Positions 7,152 through 16,855 are shown, numbered from the stretch's first letter. The stretch is DNA of 38,612 bases from Gammaproteobacteria bacterium (GCA_030430155.1 JAUIFV010000025.1:1-38612); one strand, 5' to 3'. Notes: generated by a model not told the origin, from the letters alone. Translations and numbers: made by a program.

Positions 7152-8510
7152 ATGGCCACGATTAAGACCTTCAACCTCCCCGACCTAGGCGAAGGCCTCC
7201 CCGATGCCGAAGTGGTTTCCTGGCATGCGCAGGAAGGCGACATGGTGGAGTTGGATCAGCCGCTGGTGGCGATGGAGACCGCCAAGGCGGTGGTCGATGT
7301 GCCTTCGCCCTACACCGGCAAGCTGGTCAAGTGCTACGGCCAGCCGGGTGACATCATCGAAACCGGCCACGGTCTGGCCGACTTCGAGCTTGGCGAAGGC
7401 CCGCAGCGCAGCGAAGCGGTGGACACCGGCCATCACCACGGCAAGGCGCCGGCGGCCGAGAAGACCGCGCCGCCTGAATCGGCGCCTGAGCCTACACCCG
7501 CCCCGGCGGCCAAAACGCCCGTAGCAACGCCGTCTGCCGAGCCCACGCCCGAGCCCAAGGCCGTCGCCAGCAAGGCCAGCGAGGACGACGGCGGCACCGT
7601 GGTCGGGGCCATGGAAAGCAGCAACAAGGTGGTCGCCGAGCGCGCCGTGGCCCTGTTCGGGGTCAAGGCGGTGCCGGCGGTACGCGCGCTGGCCAAGAAG
7701 CTCGGCGTGGATCTGGCCAAGGTCGTGGCCACCGGGCCGGAGGGCAGCGTCAGTCTGGTCGATGTGAAGAAGGCGGCGGCGGCCGGCACGGCGCGTATCG
7801 AAGACGCCCGACCGGCGCCCGGCAAGCCGGTGCCAACGCCACCAACCGCAGCCCCACCCGTGTCCACTGCCAGCGGCGAGCCCGAGCCGCTGCGCGGGGT
7901 ACGCCGCAACATGGCCAAGATCATGGCCGAGTCGCACGCCGCGGTAGTACCCACCGTGCTCTTCGACGATGCCGACATCCACGCCTGGGCGCCGGGACAG
8001 GACGTCACTCTGCGGCTGATCCGCGCCCTGGTCTACGCCAGCGCCAAGGTGCCGGCATTGAACGCCCATTTCGATCTGGAGCAGGGCCAACGCACCCTGC
8101 ATCAGCGGGTCGACGTCGGCTTGGCCGTGGACACCGACGATGGTTTGTTCGTGCCGGCGATTCGCAACTGCCAGACCCAGGACGGTCCCAGCCTGCGCGC
8201 CAGCATCGAGCAGATCCGCGAACAGGTCAGGCTGCGCCAGATCCCGGCCACCGAACTGCGCGACTACACCATCATGCTCAGCAACTTCGGCATGTACGCC
8301 GGCCGCTACGCCACCCCGATCATCGTCCCGCCCTGCGTCGCCATCCTCGCCGCCGGCCGCCTGCGCCACCAGGCGACCCCGGTGATGGGCGGCATCGAAT
8401 CGCACCGGGTGATCCCGCTGAGCCTGTGCTTCGACCACCGCGCCTGCACCGGCGGCGAAGCGGCGCGTTTCCTGGCTGCGTTGATGCATGATCTGGCGTT
8501 GGCTGGCTAG
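7152..8510 (+). CDS. 2-oxo-acid dehydrogenase E2 component, dihydrolipoyl acyltransferase
   Basis: The core subunit that carries the acyl group on lipoyl-lysine and hands it to CoA. One lipoyl domain at residues 1-80 has the modified lysine K45 (METAKAVVDV). An Ala/Pro-rich linker spans about 95-150. The peripheral subunit-binding domain is at about 172-208 (AVPAVRALAKKLGVDLAKVVATGPEGSVSLVDVKKA). A second linker leads to the catalytic domain at about 243-452. The active-site His is at 429 in FDHRACTGGEAARF. The usual motif is HxxxDG, and here the Asp position is Thr433, which is unusual. The ribosome site is GAGGAAACGCAGCC before ATG. The gene for E3 (lipoamide dehydrogenase) is not in this window. 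Substrate is inferred to be branched-chain oxo acids. Confidence 0.93.
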   Translation: MATIKTFNLPDLGEGLPDAEVVSWHAQEGDMVELDQPLVAMETAKAVVDVPSPYTGKLVKCYGQPGDIIETGHGLADFELGEGPQRSEAVDTGHHHGKAPAAEKTAPPESAPEPTPAPAAKTPVATPSAEPTPEPKAVASKASEDDGGTVVGAMESSNKVVAERAVALFGVKAVPAVRALAKKLGVDLAKVVATGPEGSVSLVDVKKAAAAGTARIEDARPAPGKPVPTPPTAAPPVSTASGEPEPLRGVRRNMAKIMAESHAAVVPTVLFDDADIHAWAPGQDVTLRLIRALVYASAKVPALNAHFDLEQGQRTLHQRVDVGLAVDTDDGLFVPAIRNCQTQDGPSLRASIEQIREQVRLRQIPATELRDYTIMLSNFGMYAGRYATPIIVPPCVAILAAGRLRHQATPVMGGIESHRVIPLSLCFDHRACTGGEAARFLAALMHDLALAG

Positions 8511-8530
8511 GACTGAGGGAACCTACCGTT

Positions 8531-8633
8531 GATGCGGTTCGCTACGCTCGCCACATCCTACGCTGGCACGACGACGCCCCTGCGGTCCGTAGGCAGCGTG
8601 TCAGAGTGGGTGCGGTGAGGCACGAACCGCATC
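8531..8633. repeat. GATGCGGTTCGC repeat element (family C), copy 1
   Basis: The element begins with GATGCGGTTCGCTACGCT and ends with CGAACCGCATC (8623-8633), so its ends are inverted. An inner CCTACG/CGTAGG-like pair is also present. The same 32-base left arm recurs twice, in inverted orientation, at 17261-17346. Confidence 0.75.
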
Positions 8634-8661
8634 GATCGCGTATGCACCGCCGAGGGTCACC

Positions 8662-9462
8662 ATGCGCCGACTGATGCTGCTACTGCTGCTCAGCACCCAT
8701 GCCCACGCCGCCGACACGTGGGCCATTGCGCGCAATTCTGGCGACGAACGCATTGTGGTGCAGTTGGGCCAGGGTGAGGTCTTTCCGGTCGCCGAGCGCG
8801 CAATCGATGCAAACCGGCTGCAGTCGGCGCTGCTGCTGACCGACACCGCCAAGCAAGCTATCGAGCTAGAGCCGGACCGCCCGCAGCCGAACCATCTGCC
8901 GCTGAATGCGGCCGCCCAGGATGCGGGCTGGGCGCTGACGGCGATCACCTTGGATGCGGAAACCCTCACTCGCGACGCCGAACAGGTGCAGCGGCTGCTG
9001 GAGAAACTGGACGAGCCTGCCAACCTGCGAACGGCCTGGGAAGCGAGCGAACAATGGCGCGAACGCCGGCAAAGCCACGCCAAGGCCCTGCTCCGTGTGG
9101 GCCCAACCAGCGCCGCCGATCTGCCGATGGACGCCGGCATGACGATGGAATTCATCCCCCTGAACGACCCCACCCGGCTGCGCCCCGGTCAGCCCTTCGA
9201 CTTCCGTCTGGAACTGAACGATCAACCGCTGGCGATGCACCGCGTCGGCATCGTCTACGCCAATTCGCATGGCGAGGTTTGGGGACAAACCGACGCCGAT
9301 GGCCGCGGCCGCTTCGTCCTTGCCCATCCCGGCTGGGTGATGCTGCGCAGCGTGCACATTGCGGCCAGCGAGGCACCGGATCTGGATTGGGAGAGCCACG
9401 CCACCAGCTTGGTGTTCGAGCTTCCGCATGCGGAGATCGCCACCGATGAGGACCGTTGGTAG
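8662..9462 (+). CDS. Exported DUF4198-like protein
   Basis: A 266-residue protein with a clear signal peptide (MRRLMLLLLLSTHAHA, cut likely after HAHA near residue 16), so it is exported to the periplasm. The body resembles the DUF4198 family, often annotated as possible nickel-uptake-associated periplasmic proteins. It has LRPGQPFDFRLELNDQPLAMHRVGIVY (about 175-200), a transthyretin-like GQTDADGRGRFVLAHPGWVMLRSVHI (about 213-238) and the family-like end DWESHATSLVFELP. GAGG lies six bases before ATG. The next gene downstream, the large helicase, begins 185 bases later and is probably a separate unit. Metal handling is not shown by the sequence here. Confidence 0.75.
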   Translation: MRRLMLLLLLSTHAHAADTWAIARNSGDERIVVQLGQGEVFPVAERAIDANRLQSALLLTDTAKQAIELEPDRPQPNHLPLNAAAQDAGWALTAITLDAETLTRDAEQVQRLLEKLDEPANLRTAWEASEQWRERRQSHAKALLRVGPTSAADLPMDAGMTMEFIPLNDPTRLRPGQPFDFRLELNDQPLAMHRVGIVYANSHGEVWGQTDADGRGRFVLAHPGWVMLRSVHIAASEAPDLDWESHATSLVFELPHAEIATDEDRW

Positions 9463-9647
9463 CGGAAGCGTTCACAGGTAGGGCGTAGTCCCTGCTCGCA
9501 CCGGATCGGAACAGCGAGCGCGGTACGGACGGAGCAGCTTCTGCGGCGCTCTTGTGTCACTTCCGACTTCCCACGCAAACCTCGCAGCAACAGCGACGTT
9601 CTCCTTTAGACTGCGCAGGCGCCTTGCCCCCTGGTTTCAGCCCGCCC

Positions 9648-12600
9648 ATGCCGCCCGACTTTGCCCCGCGCTGCCTATCGCTGGATCTTGAGGTTGGCAT
9701 CAGCGATGGCCGCATCCACCGTTTCGCCGCGATCCGCGCCGATACCCGGCAGCGACTGATCTACAGCGGTGGCGATCTGCGCAAGGCTTTGCGGGAGCTG
9801 GATGCGCTGAGCGTCGGCGCACGCTTCCTGCTCGGCCACAACATCGTCGCCTTCGACCGTCCGCAGCTGGCCGCAGCAGCGCCGGACCTGGAACTGCTGC
9901 GGCTGCCCAGCGTGGACACCCTGCGACTCAATCCGTTGGCCTTCCCGCGCAACCCCTACCACCACCTGGTCAAGGACTACCAGGACGGTCGACTCGTTCG
10001 CGGCCAGCGCAACGACCCGGAGCTGGATGCGCAGCTCACCCTGCGCCTGTTCGCCGATCAGCAGCAGGCGCTGCGCGAGGCTCAGCAGCACAAGCCCGAG
10101 CTGCTCGCCGCCTGGCACTGGTTGTGCACCTGCACGGCGGATGCCGGCGGGGTGGACGCCTTCTTCACCAGCGTACGCAGACAAACGCGCCCCTCCGAGG
10201 AGTCCGCTCGACAGGCCATCGCCGCCGCCATGCATACGCTGGCCTGTCCGAACCAGGCGCTGGCCATACTTGGCGATGCGCCCGCGCTGGCCTGGGAGCT
10301 GAGCTATGCGCTGGCCTGGCTGAGCGTCGCCGGGGGCAATTCGGTGATGCCGGCCTGGGTACGCCACCAGTTCCCAAAGGCGCCGCTGATCGTCGACCAG
10401 CTGCGCAATCGATCCTGTGGCTCGGCCGATTGCCCCTGGTGCAGCGAGCACCACGACGCCCGCGCCCAGCTGAAGCGGCAATTCGGTGCAGCGATGGAGT
10501 TTCGCAAGCAGCCGGTCGACAGCGACAGCGGCCGCTCACTGCAGCAACGCATCGTCGAGCTGGCTTTGGCTGGCGAGCATCTGCTGGGCATCCTGCCCAC
10601 CGGCACCGGCAAATCCCTGTGCTACCAGATCCCGGCGCTGGCCCGCTACCAGCACTGCGGCACCTTGACCGTGGTGATCTCGCCGCTGGTGGCGCTGATG
10701 GCCGATCAGGTCAGCGGCCTGCAGGCGCGCGGTCACGCCAACGTAGCCGCCTACAACGGCCTGCTCAGCATGCCTGAGCGCGCCGACGTGCTCGATCGCC
10801 TGCGCCTGGGTGAGATCGCGATCCTGGTCATCTCCCCCGAACAGCTGCGCAATCGCGGCCTGCGCAAGGCGCTGGCCAGCCGTCAGATCGGCGGCTGGGT
10901 GATCGACGAAGCGCACTGTCTGTCCAAGTGGGGCAACGACTTCCGACCGGACTATCGCTACATCGCCCGCTTCATCGCCGAGAGCGCCGGCGAAGCCCCG
11001 CCCCCGCCGCTGCTGTGCCTGACCGCCACCGCCAAGCCGGAAGTGGTGGCCGACATCATCGATCATTTCCGGCGCAAGCTGGGTCTATCCCTGCAGCTGC
11101 TGGACGGCGGCGCCAAGCGCGAGAATCTGCAGTTCGAGGTCTATGCCACCAGCGCCAGCAACAAGCTGGAGGACGTTTATGAGCATCTGGCGGCGATGCT
11201 GGAGGGCGATCCGGGCGGCGCCATCGTCTACTGCGCCAGCCGCAAGCACTGCGAGGACAGCGCCGAGTTCCTGCGCCTAAAGGGGATCGAGGCCGAGCAT
11301 TTCCACGCCGGCCTGCGCCCGGACGCGAAAAAGTCCGTCCAGAACCGCTTCGTTGGCGGGGAGCTGCGGGTGATCTGCGCCACCAATGCCTTCGGCATGG
11401 GCATCGACAAACCCGATGTGCGCCTGGTCATCCACGCCGACATTCCCGGTTCGCTGGAGAACTACCTGCAGGAGGCCGGACGCGCCGGCCGCGACCGTCA
11501 GGCCGCGCGCTGCGTACTGCTCTACAGCGCTGAGGACGTCGATCAGCAGTTCAGCTTGAGTGCGCGCTCGCGGCTGAGCCAGGCCGACATCCAGTCGATT
11601 TTGCGCTCGCTACGCCAGCTGGACCGGCGCAAGCGCGGTGCGGGCGAAGTGGTGGCGACCCCCGGCGAGATCCTCTGCGCCGATGAAAACAGCCCTTTCG
11701 AGCGTGACCGGCTGACCGAAGACACCCGGGTCAAGACCGCGGTGTCCTGGCTGGAAGAGGCAGCGCTGCTGACCCGCGAGGAGAACCAGGTCCAGGTCTT
11801 TCCTTCCTCGCTGCGCGTGAAGTCCGTCGAGCAGGTCCGCGCCAAGCTGCTCAAGAGTCCAATTGTCGAACCATACCGCGGCCAGCTGCTGGCCATCGCC
11901 AGCGCGCTGCTGCAGGCCGATGCCGACGATGGATTGTCCACCGATGATCTGATGCTCGAGTCCGGGCTCAACGCCGAACAGGTGCGCAGCGCCCTGTTTG
12001 ATCTGGAGCGCTTAGATATCGCCAGCAACGACACCGCGCTGACCGCCTACGTGCATCAGGGCGTGGCGCGCGCTTCCACCGAGCGCCTGCTGGAAGCGGC
12101 CGCGCTGGAGCAGGCGCTGATCGATGCCCTGCGCGAGAGCGCGCCGGACCTGGCGGTGGGCGAAAGCACGCTGCTGCAGCTGCGCATCGCCACCCAGCAG
12201 CTCAAGGATGCCGGCCACGCCAACGCGCTGCCTGAGCAGCTGCTGCGGATCATCAAGAGTCTGGCCACCGACGGCCGCGGGGAGGAGGCCGGGGTCAGCA
12301 GTGTGAGCATGCGCCGCATCGACAGCGAAAGCCTGCGCCTGACCCTGCAGCGCAGCTGGTCGGCGCTGGCGCGCACCGCCGAGCTGCGCCGCAGCGGCGC
12401 CGGAGTGCTGCTCGATCACCTGTTGAGCAGTTTGCCCAGCGGCGCCAGGGGCGCCGATCTGCTGGCCCGGAGCACGTTAGGCAAGCTGCTGGCGGCGCTG
12501 CAGTCGGACCTGGTCCTGAGCGCCCAGCTCAAGGCGCCGGAAAAGCTCCTCGACCGCGCCCTGCTGTGGCTGCACGAGATGGAAATCATCCGCATCCACA

Positions 12601-14750
12601 AGGGCCTGGCGGTTTTTCGCCCGGCGATGCGCATCCGCCTCAGCCCGGAAAAGCGCGGCTTCGCCAAGGTCGATTTCGAACCGCTGCGCCAGCACTATCG
12701 CGAGCGCGGCGTGCAGATCCACATCATGGCCGAGTACGCCCAGCGCGGGATGCAGGCCATCGCCGACGCGCTGCGCCTGACCGCCGACTACTTCAGCCTC
12801 GACCAAAGCACTTTCTTAAGCCGCTGGCTGCCTGATCGCGAGCAGGCGCTGGAGCGCGAAACCACGCCTGAATCCTGGCGCCAGATCGTCGAGGATCTGG
12901 GCGACCCAGCGCAGCAGCGCATCGTCGCCGACGACCGCGAACGCACCAACGTGCTGGTGCTGGCCGGACCGGGCTCGGGTAAGACCCGGGTGCTGGTGCA
13001 CCGCATCGCCTACCTGCTGCGGGTGCGGCGGCAGGATCCGCGCGGCATTCTGGCGCTGGCCTACAACCATCACGCCGCGGTGCAGATTCGGCAGCGGGTG
13101 CAGGCGCTGCTGGGTGAGGACGCGCGCGGTCTGACCATCATGACCTGTCACGCGCTGGCCATGCGCCTGACCGGCGCCAGCTTTGTCGGGCGCGCCGCGC
13201 AGGTTAGCGACCACTATTTCCGACAGCTGCTGACCGCGGCCACCGCTCTGCTCAACGGTGAGGGTCTGCCCGCCGAGGAAGCCGATCAGCAGCGCGACCG
13301 TCTGCTCGCCGGCTTCCGCTGGATCCTGGTCGATGAATACCAGGACGTCGGCGCCGAGCAGTACCAGCTGATTGCCGCCCTGGCCGGGCGCAGACGCAGC
13401 GATGCCGATGCTCGATTGAACCTGTTCGCGGTCGGTGATGACGATCAGAACATCTACGCCTTCGACGGCGCCTCGGTGGAATACATCCGCCGCTTCGAGT
13501 CCGACTACAGTGCCCGCACCCGCTATCTGCTGCAGAACTACCGCAGCAGCGGCCACATTATCAGCGCAGCCAACCAGCTGATCGGCGCCGGATCGAATCG
13601 ACTGAAAAAGGACCAGCCCATCGAGATCGACCGCCGTCGCCGCAAGCAGCCGGCCGGCGGGCGCTGGTCCAAGCTGGACCGGGTCCACGGCGGTCGGGTC
13701 AGCCTGTTGCATATCGACGGCGACGCGCACGCCCAATCCGTCGCAGTGATCGACGAGCTGCGCCGGCTGGCCGCGCTGGATCCCGACTGGTGCTGGTCCA
13801 AAGTGGCGGTTATCGCCCGCCAGTGGCGCTATCTGGAGCCGCTGCGCAGCTACTGCGAGCTGCGCGGGCTGCCGGTGCAGCTTGCCAACCAAGATGGGGT
13901 GCTGCTGTGGCGGCTGCGCGAGACCCAGGATCTGGTCGACTGGCTGCGAGAACATCCCCAGCAGCTAGTACGACCAGCTGCGATCGTCGAGCACCTGCGC
14001 AGCGCCGAAGACAACCCGTGGCTGGAGCTGCTGCGCGAGGCGATTGATCAGTACGGCGCGGAGACCGGCGCAGCGGAGCTGCCGTCGGCACACTTTATCG
14101 ACTGGCTGGCCGAGTGGGGCCGCGAGCTGCGCCGCCGGCAGAGCGGACTGCTGTTGCTCACCGCCCATCGCGCCAAGGGCCTGGAGTTCGATCACGTCGC
14201 GGTGCTGGACGGCGGCTGGGACGGCACCGCGGGCGAAGACGACCCCGAACGGCGCCTCTACTACGTGGCGATGACCCGCGCGCGGCAGACTCTGACCCTG
14301 GCCGCGACGCGCGCCGCCGCCAATCGCTTCGCCGCCGAACTGGCGGAAAGCCCCGCCTGTCATCCCGTGCATTGCAGCGTGGCCGCCATTCCTGCCGAAG
14401 TGGCGCGCCGCCATCACCAGGCCGGTCTGGATCAGGTCGATCTGGGCTATGCCGGCCGGCAGAATCCTTCTGCGGCTATACACGCCAGCATCGCCCCATT
14501 GCGCCCCGGCGCGCCGCTGCAGCTGGAATGCACAGGCGATCGCTTGCTGCTGCGCGCCCAGGCGGGCGAGGTGGTCGGGCAGATGGCCAAGGCCTTTGCG
14601 CCGCCCGCCGGGATGCGCTGCTGCGCGGCGAAAGTTGCCGCCGTCATCCGCCGCTACCGCAGCGATTCGGAACTCGAGTTCCAGCATCTGGCCCGCTGCG
14701 AGCATTGGGAAACGGTAATTCCTGACTTTGTATTCGAGCCCGCGGAGTAA
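9648..14750 (+). CDS. Exonuclease-like/RecQ/UvrD multi-domain helicase
   Basis: A 1,700-residue cytosolic protein with two helicase motors. (1) Residues 1-150 resemble an RNase H-fold 3'-5' exonuclease: SLDLE (D13, E15), GHNIVAFD (D70) and NDPELD (D127), with Asn where DnaQ-type enzymes have His. (2) A CxxxxCxxCxxH cluster (C257, C262, C265, H268) may bind zinc. (3) A RecQ-type SF2 helicase covers about 275-760, with PTGTGKS (317-323), DEAH (420-423), LTATA, and GMGIDKPDVRLVIH with AGRAGRD. (4) A long helical linker follows. (5) A UvrD/Rep-type SF1 helicase covers about 1090-1580, with GPGSGKT (1107-1113), DEYQD (1229-1233), GDDDQNIYAFDG, LTAHRAKGLEF and VAMTRAR. Both motors look intact. ATG at 9648 is the first good start although no ribosome site is evident; a TTG 96 bases upstream is the alternative. 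A role in DNA repair or defence is inference. Confidence 0.9.
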   Translation: MPPDFAPRCLSLDLEVGISDGRIHRFAAIRADTRQRLIYSGGDLRKALRELDALSVGARFLLGHNIVAFDRPQLAAAAPDLELLRLPSVDTLRLNPLAFPRNPYHHLVKDYQDGRLVRGQRNDPELDAQLTLRLFADQQQALREAQQHKPELLAAWHWLCTCTADAGGVDAFFTSVRRQTRPSEESARQAIAAAMHTLACPNQALAILGDAPALAWELSYALAWLSVAGGNSVMPAWVRHQFPKAPLIVDQLRNRSCGSADCPWCSEHHDARAQLKRQFGAAMEFRKQPVDSDSGRSLQQRIVELALAGEHLLGILPTGTGKSLCYQIPALARYQHCGTLTVVISPLVALMADQVSGLQARGHANVAAYNGLLSMPERADVLDRLRLGEIAILVISPEQLRNRGLRKALASRQIGGWVIDEAHCLSKWGNDFRPDYRYIARFIAESAGEAPPPPLLCLTATAKPEVVADIIDHFRRKLGLSLQLLDGGAKRENLQFEVYATSASNKLEDVYEHLAAMLEGDPGGAIVYCASRKHCEDSAEFLRLKGIEAEHFHAGLRPDAKKSVQNRFVGGELRVICATNAFGMGIDKPDVRLVIHADIPGSLENYLQEAGRAGRDRQAARCVLLYSAEDVDQQFSLSARSRLSQADIQSILRSLRQLDRRKRGAGEVVATPGEILCADENSPFERDRLTEDTRVKTAVSWLEEAALLTREENQVQVFPSSLRVKSVEQVRAKLLKSPIVEPYRGQLLAIASALLQADADDGLSTDDLMLESGLNAEQVRSALFDLERLDIASNDTALTAYVHQGVARASTERLLEAAALEQALIDALRESAPDLAVGESTLLQLRIATQQLKDAGHANALPEQLLRIIKSLATDGRGEEAGVSSVSMRRIDSESLRLTLQRSWSALARTAELRRSGAGVLLDHLLSSLPSGARGADLLARSTLGKLLAALQSDLVLSAQLKAPEKLLDRALLWLHEMEIIRIHKGLAVFRPAMRIRLSPEKRGFAKVDFEPLRQHYRERGVQIHIMAEYAQRGMQAIADALRLTADYFSLDQSTFLSRWLPDREQALERETTPESWRQIVEDLGDPAQQRIVADDRERTNVLVLAGPGSGKTRVLVHRIAYLLRVRRQDPRGILALAYNHHAAVQIRQRVQALLGEDARGLTIMTCHALAMRLTGASFVGRAAQVSDHYFRQLLTAATALLNGEGLPAEEADQQRDRLLAGFRWILVDEYQDVGAEQYQLIAALAGRRRSDADARLNLFAVGDDDQNIYAFDGASVEYIRRFESDYSARTRYLLQNYRSSGHIISAANQLIGAGSNRLKKDQPIEIDRRRRKQPAGGRWSKLDRVHGGRVSLLHIDGDAHAQSVAVIDELRRLAALDPDWCWSKVAVIARQWRYLEPLRSYCELRGLPVQLANQDGVLLWRLRETQDLVDWLREHPQQLVRPAAIVEHLRSAEDNPWLELLREAIDQYGAETGAAELPSAHFIDWLAEWGRELRRRQSGLLLLTAHRAKGLEFDHVAVLDGGWDGTAGEDDPERRLYYVAMTRARQTLTLAATRAAANRFAAELAESPACHPVHCSVAAIPAEVARRHHQAGLDQVDLGYAGRQNPSAAIHASIAPLRPGAPLQLECTGDRLLLRAQAGEVVGQMAKAFAPPAGMRCCAAKVAAVIRRYRSDSELEFQHLARCEHWETVIPDFVFEPAE

Positions 14751-14806
14751 TCATCCAAGTCGTGCATGCTGCGCTTTGCACAAGCGACGGGGTCACCTCT
14801 GCGTAG

Positions 14807-14831
14807 GGCGCGCAAGCGCAGCGTACGCGCC
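14807..14831. terminator. Weak hairpin between convergent helicase and dusA genes
   Basis: GGCGCG (14807-14812) pairs with CGCGCC (14826-14831), followed on the plus strand by TCTTTCC. It sits in the 112-base gap between the two convergent genes, where a terminator is expected, but the T tract is poor. Confidence 0.3.
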
Positions 14832-14862
14832 TCTTTCCAAGGTCTTAGCAGATGGCATGAAC

Positions 14863-15900
14863 TCAGCCCCCAGCGACCATCCGCCAACCCTGCTCCGACG
14901 CACCAGGCAGCATCCCCAACATGCGCTGCGGATCGTCCTGCAGCGCCGACAGATCCGCCGCCGACAGCGCCCGGCGCCAGCCGCGCGCCCCGTACTCGCC
15001 CTGGAACAAGCCGATCAGCGGCCGCAACAGCACGCGGATGGAGTCGCCCGCTGCCAGCCGCTGTTCCATGTAGCTGGCGTAGGCGGCGACGATTTCCCTG
15101 CGGCGGTCAGAAACCGGTGCATCCAACGCCGCGCCAGCGAAGATCTGCTGGTCCAGCCCGGCCAGACTCCAGGGGTGGTGATAGGCGTGGCGACCGAGCA
15201 TCACGCCGTCGACCTGGTCCAGCGCGACCAGGGTCTGTTCGCTTGCATCCAGACCGCCGTTGAGGGCCACGGTCAGCTGCGGCATGTCGCGCTTTAGCGC
15301 GTAGACCCGCTCATAATTCAGCGGCGGCACTTCACGGTTTTCCTTGGGGCTCAGCCCCTTGAGCAGCGCCTTGCGGGCGTGGACGATGAACACCTCGGTA
15401 CCGGCAGCGGCGACGGTTTCGACGAAGCGCCGGAAGAACTCCTCTGAGTCTTGGTCGTCTACCCCGAGCCGGCATTTCACCGTTACCGGGATCCGCCCGC
15501 CCACGGCCTCGCGCATCGCCTCCGTGGCCGCCGCTACCTGCGCCGGTTCCAGCATCAGGCAGGCGCCGAAGCGCCCGGACTGCACCCGATCGGAGGGACA
15601 GCCGCAGTTGAGGTTGATCTCGTCATAGCCGCACTCCAGCCCGATCGCCGCGGCCTGCGACAGCAAGGCCGGATCGCAGCCGCCCAGCTGCAGCGCCACC
15701 GGTGCCTCGGCCGGATCGAAGCCGAGCAGGCGCTCGCGCTTGCCGTGGATCACCGCCTGATCGACCACCATCTCGGTGTATAGCCGGGAATTGGGGGAAA
15801 TCAGCCGATGCAGATAGCGGCAGTGGCGGTCGGTCCAATCCATCATCGGGGCGACGGACAGGCGCCAGGGGTTGTGCGGGTGAAGTTGAAGCGGGGTCAA
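14863..15900 (-). CDS. dusA: tRNA-dihydrouridine(20/20a) synthase DusA
   Basis: An FMN enzyme that reduces uridine 20/20a in the D-loop of tRNA with NADPH. The 345 residues show the TIM-barrel signatures: SVAPMMDWTDRHCRYLHRLIS (about 15-35), YTEMVVDQAVIHG (41-53), VALQLGGCDPA, and the active-site INLNCGCPSDRVQSGRFGACLM (Cys near residue 98). KCRLGVDD follows, then FIVHARKALLKGLSPKENREVPPLNYE, typical of DusA rather than DusB/DusC, and GGLDASEQ with DGVMLGRHAYHHP. The start is TTG at 15900: an in-frame stop lies three codons upstream, and the first ATG is inside the FMN-binding segment. dusA genes are known integration sites for some phages, but no integrase is seen here. Confidence 0.95.
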   Translation of the reverse strand: MTPLQLHPHNPWRLSVAPMMDWTDRHCRYLHRLISPNSRLYTEMVVDQAVIHGKRERLLGFDPAEAPVALQLGGCDPALLSQAAAIGLECGYDEINLNCGCPSDRVQSGRFGACLMLEPAQVAAATEAMREAVGGRIPVTVKCRLGVDDQDSEEFFRRFVETVAAAGTEVFIVHARKALLKGLSPKENREVPPLNYERVYALKRDMPQLTVALNGGLDASEQTLVALDQVDGVMLGRHAYHHPWSLAGLDQQIFAGAALDAPVSDRRREIVAAYASYMEQRLAAGDSIRVLLRPLIGLFQGEYGARGWRRALSAADLSALQDDPQRMLGMLPGASEQGWRMVAGG

Positions 15901-16066
15901 GCGGGTCTACTCGTCCTTGATGGCCTGCAAGCATAGCCGAGCCGTCAAGCCGGTACGTTGGCGGTCCTGGTCGCATTGATGGGTCCGGGCATCGAAGCGC
16001 TGAGTGGCGCCGACTGCGAGTGGCTGGCGTCGACCTTGCACAGATTGCCGCCGCCGGCAGGCGTCG

Positions 16067-16642
16067 CTACTCCGGCCCGTCCCGGTAATCGGGCATCCGA
16101 CCGTAGTGCAGCATGTTGCAGAACAACGCACCCTGGGCGATAGCATCGTCCAACGCCACATGACTATGCAGCAGTGGATCGAACCAGCGCCGCGGCATGT
16201 GCTGCTTGCCGCTTCGCCGATACTCCGAGCGCATCAGCGCCATCGCAAAGCTCTTCATGTCCAACGCCGAATGGCCAAAGGGGCTGGTGCCGACGAATCG
16301 AATCAGATACCAGTACATGAAGCTGAAATCGAAGCCGGCCGGATAGGCGACGAACACCGGCGTCCCCGCCAGTCCGGCGATCCATTCCACATAGCGGCGC
16401 ATTGCCGTTTCCGGCGGCTGCAAGTCAGCCCGACAAGCCGCCCACGCCTCCGGCTGGGTGGCCCACCATTTGGCGGTTTCGGGATGCGGCTGGGCGCCGG
16501 GCAGGGTTTCCAGATTGGCGCTGAAGGTGGCCAGCAGGCGCTTGTCCGCGCTGTAGGCCGCCGAGCCGAAGCTGAGCATGGAGTGCGGCCCGGGAATGGG
16601 GCCATCGGTCTCGACGTCGGTGCTGATGTAGATCTCGGTCAT
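16067..16642 (-). CDS. DEDDh-type 3'-5' exonuclease
   Basis: A 191-residue exonuclease of the DnaQ-like superfamily that removes nucleotides from DNA or RNA 3' ends using two metal ions. The acidic residues are visible in order: STDVETDG (D9, E11), [15 protein letters not shown] (Asp near 105) and [20 protein letters not shown] (His near 160, Asp near 164-165). The protein has no extra domains, so it is a stand-alone enzyme. It may act in nucleic acid turnover or as a proofreading accessory; the substrate cannot be told. The start ATG at 16642 is preceded by GAGAGG (on the minus strand) about five to six bases upstream. It is followed 165 bases later by dusA on the same strand. Confidence 0.85.
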   Translation of the reverse strand: MTEIYISTDVETDGPIPGPHSMLSFGSAAYSADKRLLATFSANLETLPGAQPHPETAKWWATQPEAWAACRADLQPPETAMRRYVEWIAGLAGTPVFVAYPAGFDFSFMYWYLIRFVGTSPFGHSALDMKSFAMALMRSEYRRSGKQHMPRRWFDPLLHSHVALDDAIAQGALFCNMLHYGRMPDYRDGPE

Positions 16643-16855
16643 GACCCTCTCCTATCGCTGATCATCGCCGGGCCGTTCTTGCCTCAGCGTTGGACGCGCG
16701 CCATCTGCCCGCGCCACCCTCAGTGGCAACTGTGGCCAGCTCAGGCTACAGCGAAAAAATGGCGCTGACGACGACCCGCTGTGCCTTGCACCGCAACAGG
16801 CGCGCGAATGCGCGCGAGTCTCCAGGACCCACTCCCGGATATCGGACCGTCCCGG

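Noticed and set aside
7185-8489. 434-codon open frame opposite E2
   Set aside because: Antisense shadow of the acyltransferase; low-complexity composition and no ribosome site.
12816-13955. 379-codon open frame opposite the UvrD part of the helicase
   Set aside because: Shadow of a region with intact helicase motifs on the plus strand.
14863-15900. Prophage or island integrated at dusA
   Set aside because: dusA is a known integration site, but the gene is complete and no integrase, attachment repeat or phage gene is next to it.
16800-16816. CGCGCG/CGCGCG hairpin after the gene at 16856
   Set aside because: Alternating CG runs pair in many ways by chance in GC-rich DNA, and no T run follows.
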